A stretch of DNA of 64,000 bases from Vesta saturnalis (lineage: Eukaryota > Arthropoda > Insecta > Coleoptera > Lampyridae): assembly GCA_036346205.1 (NCBI GenBank), contig JARFJB010000654.1:1-64000 (forward strand), in the 5' to 3' direction. Below, piece after piece: positions 38,540 through 46,892 of the stretch. The first letter of the stretch is position 1. Each line of letters opens with the position of its first letter. The notes under the pieces are model-generated. The model was not told where the DNA came from and made no database searches. It saw only the letters and a program-made list of their open reading frames with translations. A program made the translations under genes and the position numbers.

Positions 38540-38999
38540 AAAAAATATGTACAAGACTTATTGCATTATATATATTATATAAATGATGTATAGTAGCCAA
38601 AGCACAGTGGCATAATGATTTACAATGAAAGTAACAAACGGGTTGCATAGCAGGAAGAGGTGGACTTTCCTCAAGTTCAATAACAGGCTGGGTCACAAAT
38701 TTTCTGATGTAATCTGCTTTCTCTCTGCCCTTGACATAGACAGTATCTGTTGGCTGAATCAATCTCTCGAGTATTCTTCGAAAGTGGTGTGGTGGTGTAT
38801 ACCCTTCTTCCCATTTAATACAGTGCTGGTTTTGCATTAACCAAGTAGCTTGACGACGACTCTCTGCATCCAACGTATGCCAGGGATACGGTGATTTAAA
38901 AACAAAATGGGCAATTTGTTTCCCATTATAAATGGCGAGTTCTTTTGGTATAAACGCTTTTGATATTTTGAACCCTTGTACATCGATTATGACGGACAT
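38538..38999 (-). CDS. Conserved Polinton protein, 153 aa, unknown (possibly exonuclease-like fold)
   Basis: An uninterrupted frame from ATG at 38999, unlike most neighbours. It starts MSVIIDVQGFKISKAF, has KGREKADYIRKFVTQPVIEL near residues 90-110, and a Cys/His-rich C-terminal part (PVCYFHCKSLCHCALATIHH). The early D-x-Q-G-F and the late H-x-A-L pattern recall the first and last motifs of DEDD-type RNase H-fold exonucleases, but the final acidic residue is not evident, so this is only a guess. Related proteins occur in insect Polintons and as stand-alone copies, from memory. It is the last gene of the minus-strand cluster, 4 bp after the major capsid stop, and its stop overlaps the polyadenylation signal. 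Confidence 0.6.
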   Translation of the reverse strand: MSVIIDVQGFKISKAFIPKELAIYNGKQIAHFVFKSPYPWHTLDAESRRQATWLMQNQHCIKWEEGYTPPHHFRRILERLIQPTDTVYVKGREKADYIRKFVTQPVIELEESPPLPAMQPVCYFHCKSLCHCALATIHHLYNIYNAISLVHIF

Positions 39000-39003
39000 T
39001 GTA

Positions 39004-40199
39004 TTACAACTGTCGTACTGCTTTGGTTAACGCGTTGTATGTAACTAAACGATCATGGAGTATAACACAGTATGCGGTCGTATTAGCGGGTATGTTGGCC
39101 GATGTTTCAAACTCTACACGAAGAACTACTGCTTTCGAGTGCAATACTTCTTTTGATTTGAGCAGTCGACCACCATCAGTGGTGCAGCCGTCGTAAATTG
39201 AATAGGTGTGAGTAATGGTTGTCCATCTCTTTGATAATATGACATTTGGAATTTAGCAAACATTTCATACAGCGTGGCAAAGCAATTGTTATCATAATTA
39301 ACATTTAAATTATCATACGGGTAACGGTCGGTGTTGAGGAATACCCGAATATTCTTTAGTGCACATTTATCGAATTTACTCGCATCGTGCATAACATTAT
39401 TTTCTCGTCCAGTTTGAAACCCTATAATAATGTATCTCGGTGTTTCAATACTAGTCGATGTTTTGATTGCCCATGTATGCTTATCTGTTGTTGGTATAGC
39501 GGGATATATGTGGGTTTCCCAACTTCTAAATGCTAGTGGAGTATTCACATTTTTATCAATGTATTTCGTTAACGCTAATTCCTCCGCTAATGCTGGAACG
39601 ATGTGTGGAACTTTCCAATAAATCTTATCTATGTCAACTTTTAATGCTTCGTCCACAGTTGAAATTACTGCATCGGTATCAATATTACTACGAATTAATA
39701 CAAGTTCTTGTCTAATGTTCAAAATCACTTTATTATAATCTTCAGCAAAGCCAAGCAGCATTCGCAAAGGTACACAGACATTAAAATACCCTTGCTCATT
39801 TGTTAGTGTGCTGTTTGATGTAGGAAACCAACCGGCATTTTGATGGCGGGCAAGATCATTGGTGTCAATGATACTAACCTTTCATTGTAGACGTTAACCC
39901 CACCTTAGTTACGGAATCTACCACTATTCCATTCATCTCATATCTAATTTCACTGAATAAAATGCGATACCATTATTAACGAACCTTGCGGTATTGGAGA
40001 CAGTGCCATCCTGTCGCAATAATCTTCCCTCTACATAAACATAACTTTCTGATGGTAGAGTGCACATGTCTTCCTGAATGGGTATCCTGATTTCATCATT
40101 GTTTCCAAATCTCGTAGTATATGGTTGATGGGTGTGCAGTTCGGAATTAACGATAGCATTATCAACAACAACTTTTTCATTAACGTTTAATACACTCAT
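39004..40199 (-). pseudogene. Polinton major capsid protein (double jelly-roll), frameshifted
   Basis: This would form the icosahedral shell. The start at 40199 gives MSVLNVNEKVVVDNAIVNSE, then RFGNNDEIRIPIQED and SYVYVEGRLL. A shift near 39935 leads to YEMNGIVVDSVTKVGLTSTM, another near 39885 to a long open stretch with YFNVCVPLRMLLGFAEDYNK, IYWKVPHIVPAL, KHTWAIKTST and RYIIIGFQTGREN. A last shift near 39150 restores a C-terminus with VEFETSANIPANTTAYCVIL, ending at 39004. The span of about 398 codons suits this family. The start codon overlaps the stop of the upstream small ORF (ATGA). Identification rests on the order of conserved blocks and position between minor capsid and the 153-aa gene. 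Confidence 0.82.
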
Positions 40200-40357
40200 T
40201 GTAGTACTGTAAACCCGAGACTCTCCAAGAATGCTTTGTTCTGCGCTGTCAACGCTTTGGTCGCTGAACGCTTACTGACTGTACCCTTTCCACACTTCAC
40301 TCTTTTATAGTTTGTTTTGCACTGGTTACATGCACATGTATTATACCGCGTCACCAT
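40196..40357 (-). CDS. Small Cys-rich basic protein, 53 aa, in the capsid cluster
   Basis: A complete frame from ATG at 40357 to TGA at 40196. It begins MVTRYNTCACNQCKTNYKRV, with four Cys (residues 8, 10, 13 and 22) that could bind zinc, and a basic middle. Its ATG overlaps the stop of the minor capsid gene (ATGGTGA), and its stop overlaps the start of the major capsid gene. Survival of an open frame between two tightly abutting genes argues for a real product, though 53 codons could be open by chance. Function unknown; a small virion or regulatory protein is a guess. Confidence 0.5.
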   Translation of the reverse strand: MVTRYNTCACNQCKTNYKRVKCGKGTVSKRSATKALTAQNKAFLESLGFTVLQ

Positions 40358-41046
40358 ATTTTCTTTAAATGTAGTCCTATCGTTATGACTTCTCCGTTAA
40401 AATTGACGAGATCTCCGTCTTGGTCTACTATTTTAAGTGTTATTGTTGAAATGGTAGATGTATTTATAGGTAAGTAGATAACATGTTGAGGTGATTCGAT
40501 TATTTTATATCCCGCTGGTACACTGGGAAAGAATTGATGAATTATGTGTGATGACTCACCATTTTTAAAACTACCACTTGTTATGTTGCACTCGATAATT
40601 AATGAGTTAATTTTGATGATGTTAATAGGGTTCTCAGAGGTGTACACTTTTTTAGCTTGGTAAACAGCAGTTTTATTAAAGCCTAGCATAGGCCCTATCG
40701 AATGGACCACATTGAAACTAATGTTATGGGTTGCTTTCATGGTTGCTTTCATAGTATTATTATTTGCTCGTAAATCAATATACCCCTTATCGTCTTTCAC
40801 TGAGTCATTAATATATTTATTCACATCTGCGATTTCGTATGTTCCTGGCGGTATTGTAATTTTATCTCTTCCAAATATGAGCATGTTGTTCTTTGAAGTA
40901 ACGTTTTGTATAGTATTGAACGATTCAAAACTAGTTAACCCCATTACATATTCCGACTCATTATCAAGAAAAATCGGTGGATTAAATGTGGCTTGCAGGA
41001 TACTGCTTTTACCGGTGAAGGTAAATGTGTACGACATCACGATCAC
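40351..41046 (-). CDS. Polinton minor capsid (penton) protein, 231 aa
   Basis: An intact frame from ATG at 41046. It begins MIVMSYTFTFTGKSS, includes EYVMGLTSFESFNTIQNV, NISFNVVHSIGPMLGFN and, at the C-terminus, KIVDQDGDLVNFNGEVITIG, the conserved ending of Polinton minor capsid proteins. These form single jelly-roll pentons at the capsid vertices. MSYTFTF at residue 4 could be the true start. It lies 17 bp after the protease stop and overlaps the next small ORF by 7 bp, so it is part of a compact minus-strand cluster. No internal break is seen, in contrast to the major capsid gene. Confidence 0.88.
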   Translation of the reverse strand: MIVMSYTFTFTGKSSILQATFNPPIFLDNESEYVMGLTSFESFNTIQNVTSKNNMLIFGRDKITIPPGTYEIADVNKYINDSVKDDKGYIDLRANNNTMKATMKATHNISFNVVHSIGPMLGFNKTAVYQAKKVYTSENPINIIKINSLIIECNITSGSFKNGESSHIIHQFFPSVPAGYKIIESPQHVIYLPINTSTISTITLKIVDQDGDLVNFNGEVITIGLHLKKIW

Positions 41047-41063
41047 GTAACAACTACTGACAA

Positions 41064-41432
41064 TCAGAACGAGTAGTCGTATAAAAATCGTAAGACTAGA
41101 TGACCACAGTTGTATGTATTGAACTCTTGAACCTTAGTAAAGTTATAATCAATTGTGTTTCTGCTACCATCACTTTTAAAATAGTGGACTAATTCGAAGG
41201 GTGGTTTAACATGTCCTATACTATCAAAATATGTTATATGTCTATTACGCTTAATATATGCTGTCCAGTGTGTTCCCTGATTAGCTTGATTATCCAGATT
41301 CACGATACCACATTCATTCCTATGGATTCGTGTAGGTAGCTTATCTCGCATATATATCCCTCTAAAGTAGGGAATCTTTAATTGCTCCACAAATTTTGAT
41401 AGCTCAACATTACTTAAGGCGTGGCGTGGTAG
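41064..41432 (-). pseudogene. Adenovirus-type cysteine protease (Polinton PRO), start codon lost
   Basis: This protease would mature capsid proteins. Counting from Met at 41390, His41 (GTHWTAYI), Asp56 (YFDSIG), Gln88 and Cys95 (YNCGHLVLRFL) match the catalytic set of the adenoviral protease family, including the seven-residue Gln-to-Cys spacing. The frame is open upstream to 41432 (LPRHALSNVELSKF), where CTA stands where a start codon would be expected just 2 bp after the previous stop. The natural start therefore seems mutated; Met at 41390 would remove about 14 residues. Otherwise the frame is intact, and length is near the family norm. Confidence 0.87.
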
Positions 41433-41434
41433 CT

Positions 41435-42249
41435 TCAGTGGGAGTTTTTTGAATACGGTTGTAAATATATGCCCAAACCTCGTTTATATGGTTTTAGATA
41501 TAAACCTTTTCCAACGGTTGCTGCTTCCATTGCTTGATTGTGTCGTTTGGTTTCTTCTAACGTTTTTGTCGCAGCTTTTGCGTCGGTAACCGCTTTTGCA
41601 ACTGCAGCTGCACCGCCACCTAACGAACCTAAGGCTCCTAATGCTGCAAATAGGGGAATAAGAGGTATGAACCCCCCTCGTTTTGGTATAGGTAATATTC
41701 TGCTCTTGGGTGACATGATTTTTTTGTGTTTTAGAACGCTTAAGGCTTGGTGTATTGTAGATCGTAAAGATGATCGAAGTTTACCACACACGACGTCGCG
41801 CTAGAAGTACCGCTTTGTTAAATGAAATTGGTTTGGGAGTACGCTTTGTTTTCGTGATTTGCTTCCCATTCTATTGCCTGTCCGTGATCTTCCACCCATC
41901 CCCATTTTCCGTTTTCCTTTCATTATTCCAGTTATAGTTAATGCAGCTGCCCTTTCTCCAAATGTAGCGTTTGAGAACGAAATCTATTCCAAGCTTTTTG
42001 TTGCAAAGTTTTATCGGCAATGTGTCGTTGACTTAAATCGTTTGACTGGGAGTATGCAATATCGTGCTCTTTACAGGCTTCGTCCAATTCATTAATACCT
42101 TTGTCGCCGCGAGCTAGTCGTTTTGTAAACGGGTACCCGGTCCGCAGTATCTATACCCAGGTATATGCAACTCCACGGGTAATTTATTTATTAAGGTATT
42201 AATTAATCCTGAACCTTTTCTTCTTATTACACCGAGAAGTATACTTCAT
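41435..42249 (-). pseudogene. Phospholipase A2-like / glycine-rich hydrophobic Polinton protein, frameshifted
   Basis: The N-terminal part (about 42190-41980) reads RYCGPGTRL (Ca-binding loop type) and, some 20 residues on, CKEHDIAYS with the His-Asp pair of secreted and parvovirus-type phospholipases A2. A shift near 41975 leads to NATFGERAAALTITGIMKGK and a basic stretch; another near 41795 leads to the well-preserved C-terminal part (41791-41435) with ILPIPKRGGFIPLIPLF, a Gly/Ala-rich hydrophobic segment and KGLYLKPYKRGLG. I read these as one gene because insect Polintons encode this arrangement, from memory. A virion protein that acts on membranes during entry is the likely role. The proposed start at 42249 needs a frameshift soon after. 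Confidence 0.72.
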
Positions 42250-42337
42250 ACCAGACTGGCTGTCACTCCACTACTAAACTACTTTTATTGTATGACACGT
42301 ATATATATTAGTACCATACAATTTATGGTTTAGTACT

Positions 42338-43034
42338 ATGACGGGCACCATACGCTTCATTCCGCAAGACACAGAATTACCTATTAAAAATTATGACACA
42401 GCTGATAACAAGGAACTTTACTCTAAACATAGCGGTCTACTGAAAGGAGGATGTAAACGAGGTATAATCGTTGGTCCATCTGGGTGCGGAAAAACAAATG
42501 TTATGATTACCTTGTTAGAACATCCAAATGGTTTACGTTTTGAAAATGTATATATTTATTGCAAATCATTATATCAACCTAAATACCAGTACCTACGAAA
42601 TTTACTGACACCCATAAAAGAAGTCGGGTATTTCGAATACAGTGATAATAGTGATGTTATATCCCTAGTGATTCCCGTAAAATTCAATAATGATTTTCGA
42701 TGATGTAGCGTGTCATAACAAAATGAAATAAGAGATCATTTCTGTTTTGGCAGACATCGAAATAATGATTTTTCTATCTGTGTCAAACTATTCTTCAATT
42801 CCAAAACAGCTTATACGTGATAATGCTAATTTACTTATTCTTTTTCAACAAGATCACACTAATCTTAAGCATGTGTATGATGATCACGTTAATGTCGATA
42901 TGTCCTTTGATAGGTTTAAAGATTTATGTTTTTGTTGCTGGCAAGACAAATTCGGTTTTTTGTTATTGATAAAGAAAGCGATGTTAATACAGGTCGGTTA
43001 CCGTAAGAGATTTGACTGTTTTATAGCATTATAA
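42338..43034 (+). pseudogene. FtsK/HerA-type genome-packaging ATPase, frameshifted
   Basis: This would pump element DNA into capsids. Start at 42338 (MTGTIRFIPQDTELP). Walker A GPSGCGKT is at residues 46-53 after KGGCKRGIIV. The first frame ends at 42703, but the neighbouring frame reads MIFDDVACHNKM, the expected Walker B, so a single shift near 42690 breaks the gene. The third part (42747-43034) has IPKQLIRDNANLLILFQQD and MSFDRFKDLC, the usual end of this ATPase, with one more shift near 42950. A TATATATATT run at 42300-42309 may be its promoter; the divergent PLA2-like gene starts only ~90 bp away. Confidence 0.88.
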
Positions 43035-43067
43035 ATATGGTAGCAGTATGGAACATATGCAGTCGTA

Positions 43068-44123
43068 ATGAAGGAGCGCTTAGTACAAGACATTTTGCGT
43101 GCTCGCAAGAGCGTGCAACAAAAATATGCTAGTTTGAAAGAAGATACGCTCTTACAGAACGTGCAATAGAAGCACACTTTAAACCTATTACACAACCATT
43201 AAAACAATTAATTACTAAAAATGATGGTTCTCTCATCAAAGCTGAACCCCTTACGCCAGAAGCTGTCAAAATGAAGTCATTGCACAAGAAATGAAGTTTT
43301 TACATCACACACCTAAAACAGCTGGATTACGGAAGGCTCCACGCACTCTTGTTCCTGAACCATTGCGCAACCTTCGCAGGAAACTGTAATTGCTGATACC
43401 ACTAACGAGATGATGTGGAAATTCCTACTTTACAACAATTGAAATCAGAACTGTTAGCTGCTGGATCTCAACCCGCCTTTGAAGATTATCTAAATCAATA
43501 CCAAGGATTAGCTAAGTACTACGTTGAAGGTATATTTAGAGATACAGAAGAGAGTATGACTTAACATATGGCGTACATTTCATTCCGGAAGAAGAGAAAT
43601 TTTTATTGGTGATGCTGAATTAGACTTTATTGGTGAAAATTCATATCACTCTTCCTGATGGATCATCCCTAGACTATGAAGGAACACCGGGATTATATGA
43701 ACTACTTTTAAAAAATGCCTACGGGTACAAAAAGAGTGACCTACAGCAATACAATGACATATTGCGTCGTACTAATGCTGCCCGACGTAATTATAACTCG
43801 ACAGACCAAATCCGAGGAACTAATAGTAAAAATATGTGGAAATCATTAAACCATTACTTCAACCTAGAAAACGGTCAGCTATATCATCTATTGTCCCTCC
43901 AACCACAAGATCTCGAACAACTTCTATCTCCAAAAGAGGTGGTGGCATGCAACTATTGCGATACAATAACAAAGCTATTGAATTTGTACCGTGGAATAAC
44001 CCGAATAAGCTAGTAGATTGGCTACGGAAATTATTAGGATCAATGTCGACAGGAAATACTAGCAATCACAACGAAGTAGTATATATAATTGATGAACTAC
44101 GTGAAGCAAAAGTAATACAGTAA
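43068..44123 (+). pseudogene. Conserved Polinton protein of unknown function, coiled N-terminus, frameshifted
   Basis: From ATG at 43068 the first frame reads MKERLVQDILRARKSVQQKY, a charged, probably helical or coiled N-terminus. After shifts it continues with EAHFKPITQPLKQLITKNDG, KYYVEGIFRD and then DGSSLDYEGTPGLYELLLKN (from about 43660). A last frame (43836-44123) gives VPWNNPNKLVDWLRKLLGSM and ends HNEVVYIIDELREAKVIQ. Proteins with this order of blocks are frequent in insect Polintons next to the ATPase, from memory, but have no established role. At least three frameshifts separate the pieces. Confidence 0.65.
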
Positions 44124-44212
44124 CAGCTCTTGTTATAAACCTATTACTATATCCTTTTCATTTCATTGTTACACCGACTACCACTAAAGGCAGTACTACA
44201 TGTCCATCAGTT

Positions 44213-44640
44213 ATGCCAATAGATAAATTTGGCAGCCATCTTCATCATCAAATGACAGTGGATAAATTTGGAAAAATATTACTCAGCATCGCAGTGATGC
44301 TACGAAGCAAAGTGATATATATTACGAAACTTATTTTACCTTGCAAGGTGTCTTGCAACAGACAACAGTAGATATTCCATTGGGTTAATGGTAGATATTT
44401 CTTTCCTACAGAGGAAAAATATTGCATTGTAAGTGGTTTCCTCGAGATATTCATCTTCAGTGGATACTGTAATATATACGACACCGCTGTTTCTAAATAA
44501 TAAAACTATTCGTAAGGAAGGTGTGATTCAACCTATAATTCCAAAAGATATCACTTTCGACAAAGAACAATTATTCATCCTAGAGATTGTACTACAATCC
44601 AAAGTAAAAATGAGTAAATCCGATGTTGTTGAAGAACTGC
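44213..44640 (+). pseudogene. Conserved Polinton gene of unknown function, frameshifted
   Basis: ATG at 44213 starts MPIDKFGSHLHHQMTVDKFG. After a shift near 44285 the reading continues SDIYYETYFTLQGVLQQTTV, then LSYRGKILHCKWFP, and the last frame ends IPKDITFDKEQLFILEIVLQ. The order of blocks matches a gene that precedes integrase in many insect Polintons, from memory. Function is not known; a virion or fibre-like protein is possible. Several stops and shifts make it a pseudogene. Confidence 0.5.
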
Positions 44641-44725
44641 ACAAACCAGCAAGGAGAAATTTTCCGCGACGTTTGTAGTACTAAAAGGTTTAAATGTTGA
44701 AGTTTATTAATCTACTATTTTTAAA
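44608..44725 (+). pseudogene. Polinton integrase, N-terminal fragment
   Basis: The string KSDVVEELHKPARRNFPRR followed in a shifted frame by FVVLKGLN matches the start of the retrovirus-like integrase carried by Polintons. All catalytic core blocks are missing because similarity ends near 44725 and LINE sequence in opposite orientation follows. The element was therefore truncated by a deletion or rearrangement at its right side. Confidence 0.6.
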
Positions 44726-44889
44726 TTCACCATTACGTATATTTACAACCCGTCGAAACCGTTCTTCATCGTTGTAGCATCATGGTAGCTAAAGGTTGTA
44801 AACTAGCTCGACCTATAGTATTAACTAACTTAACCATCTAAATAAGGGCCAAGTCTGGCCAGCCTGTTTTACACCTATTCGTTACTTGT

Positions 44890-45083
44890 TTACAATTTAT
44901 GCAACAAGTATGTGGACCGTCTGAGTTTAGAGCGTTAAACGTTTTAGGAGAGCTTACTTTAGGAACATGGTTGTTTATTATTAGGTGTATTGTCGAAGGA
45001 GCTGTATTCGTTCAGCGTGTGACCATTATGGTTGTTTCCGTTGCAGCCCCAGTTTATTTGACTAGCATTAAAGTCGCCCATAA
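44890..45083 (-). pseudogene. LINE ORF2 endonuclease, second piece
   Basis: Reads CIMGDFNASQINWGC directly after the mariner-like insertion, the GDFNA block of AP-type LINE endonucleases. A following stretch FNALNSDGPHT resembles the usual NDGSPTH block. It continues the piece at 47328-47699. Similarity fades below about 44890. Confidence 0.7.
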
Positions 45084-45473
45084 TACAGGGTGTCCCAGGA
45101 TATTGTGACACATTTGAAGCACTTATAACTTTTAAACCAATTGAGATAGAAACGACAAGTTTTCTCAGGCATGCTTTATTTATCAAAAAGTTTTATTCTG
45201 AGTTACAATCAATGTTTTTCGATTATACAGAGGGTTGAAAATAAATTGTCAGTTTTCAATTTAAATTTTTGATTCTTTTTTTAATGGAACACCCTGTGTG
45301 TTGTGGTATCTTTCGATAGAGTCATTCTTACACTTTCTAAACATATATAGTTTGCTATGCTTATAAAAAAAATAACACAATTATTTAAATTTTTATGGGA
45401 ACATGTTTGATACAAATAAAGTTCAACAAAACAGAAAAACATTTTTAATTACCATAGAAAATACATACCAACG

Positions 45474-46499
45474 TTATCTTTTCAAACTAAATTGCTGGAT
45501 GTGTCCTCCATTATTATCAATGCATTTTTGAAATCTAAACTGCAAATTTTTGGAAGCATTTTCCAACATTTCCTGAGTAATGCTTCCAAAAACATTGATT
45601 ATGTTTGAGTTGGTCGATAGTGTGTGGAACGGGTGAGTAACAACGATCCTTAACATAACCCCATATAAAAAAATCAGCAACAGTTAGTGCAGGAGAATGT
45701 GCAGGCCATTCTATTGGTCCAGCTCTGCCTATCCACCTCTGACCAAACATTCTATCTACAGAGTCTCTGGCTATCTGAGAAAAATGGGGAGGGGCACCGT
45801 CTTGCTGAAAGTATACTTCTTGTATTATCCCATCTTGTTTCAACTGTGGGTAAAAGAAGTTTTCAAGCATATCCGTATAAATAATTCCAGTAATAGTTTT
45901 TTCGGAAAAAAAGAATGGTCCCTACAATTTTTCTTTTAAAACAGCACACCATACATTCACTTTTGGTGTATCCCGCTCAAACTCATTGAATTCGCTTTCC
46001 CAAATTCTACAATTATGCTTATTAATTTTTCCATCTATATGGAAATTATAACAGTAATACCAGGTTGGTGGTTAAACAAGTCCAATAAGGTCTCACACAA
46101 CAATAATCTTTTTTCAATATCTTGCGGTTGAAGCTTTTGGAAGGTTTGGATTTTGTAAGAAGTAAGGTTTAGAATTTTTAAACATCTCTGAACTTCACTT
46201 TTAGAAAAGTTTACATTAGTAGATATTTTTCTGATCGAAGTTATGTCATTATTTTGTATTAACACATCACTTACTTGCAACAGGCGATTCCAATAATTTG
46301 GATGTTGTTGGATTATAGATCTGCATTTTCTTTTAATTGAGGCAGTTTCTTTAAACTTCCTGATTCAATTTATGATGACATTTCTGCATGGAGGCGCTTT
46401 TTCAAACCTCAACAGAAACCTTCTTCTGGTTATTGTTATAGAATTAGTTTTATTGTACAGAAGTACAGCTTCTGCTTTTTCTTGATCTGTGTATATCAT
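45474..46499 (-). pseudogene. mariner/IS630-type transposase, frameshifted, catalytic Asp lost
   Basis: From Met at 46499 (MIYTDQEKAEAVLLY) an N-terminal part is followed by a helix-turn-helix-like region (STNVNFSKSEVQRCLKILN) and QKLQPQDIEKRLLLCE. The catalytic part (45535-45870) has VYFQQDGAPPHFS with the second Asp and GPIEWPAHSPALTVADFFIWG. The third catalytic Asp of the usual SPDLTPLDFF block is Ala here, about 36 residues after the second. Frameshifts separate the parts. The span fits a ~340-residue transposase. The last ~175 bp of coding sequence lie inside the left inverted repeat, so an antisense copy of the C-terminus is present in the right repeat. Confidence 0.83.
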
Positions 46500-46735
46500 T
46501 TTAATTAAAAGTGTGTGATAAAGACAACGAGAAAATAATGTCAATAAATGATTTGACAAAACCTAGCAAATAAAATAGTAATTCAATTGTCATTTTGACT
46601 TTTGACTTGTCTACTTGATCGTTGTTACTCGCCCGTTCCACACACTATGGACCAACTCAAAAATAACATAATCAATATTTTTGAAAGCATTACTCAGGAA
46701 ATGTTGGAAAATGCTTTAAAAAATTTGGAATTTAG

Positions 46736-46892
46736 ATTTCAAAAATGCGACCGGCAGTACGGCAGGGTGGGAAACCATCTAGTACTGAAATATTGAAAGT
46801 TAAGCAGCGGCTCGGTGTGTCTGGTCCCCTAAACACTGTAAAAGGTATAAGAAGGTATAAGGAGAAAGAAGGAAAGGAGATTTCAAGAATGC
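46736..46892 (+). mobile_element. SINE-like insert (possibly 5S-rRNA-derived) with 13-bp target duplication
   Basis: 131 bp (46749-46879) interrupt the right inverted arm of the mariner-like element and are absent from the left arm. They are flanked by ATTTCAAAAATGC and ATTTCAAGAATGC, a near-perfect 13-bp duplication. The insert contains GAAAGTTAAGCAGCGGCTCGG, close to the internal promoter region of 5S rRNA (GAAGTTAAGCA and onward), and ends in a purine-rich tail with GGTATAAGAAGGTATAAGG. This suggests a short Pol III-derived retroposon. The 5S link rests on about 15 bases and is tentative. Confidence 0.55.

Larger units (their letters stand above)
32803..44725 (+). mobile_element. Polinton/Maverick (virus-like DNA transposon), right end missing
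   Basis: About 11.9 kb from the terminal AGTAGGTAAG to the truncated integrase. Order: terminal repeat, unknown minus gene, unknown plus gene, polymerase B (plus); then on the minus strand unknown 153-aa ORF, major capsid, small Cys-rich ORF, minor capsid, cysteine protease, PLA2-like protein; then on the plus strand packaging ATPase, conserved unknown gene, second unknown gene, integrase start. Polymerase B, protease, ATPase, both capsid proteins and integrase are the hallmark set of Polintons. Most genes carry frameshifts, so the copy is dead. The right terminal repeat and most of the integrase are absent; foreign LINE sequence follows. Confidence 0.92.

Noticed and set aside
39430..39715. 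Plus-strand open frames opposite the major capsid gene
   Set aside because: They are antisense shadows of the capsid reading; similar shadows occur at 40712-41050 and 41538-41804.
41859..42095. Plus-strand 78-codon open frame
   Set aside because: It is the antisense shadow of the PLA2-like gene.
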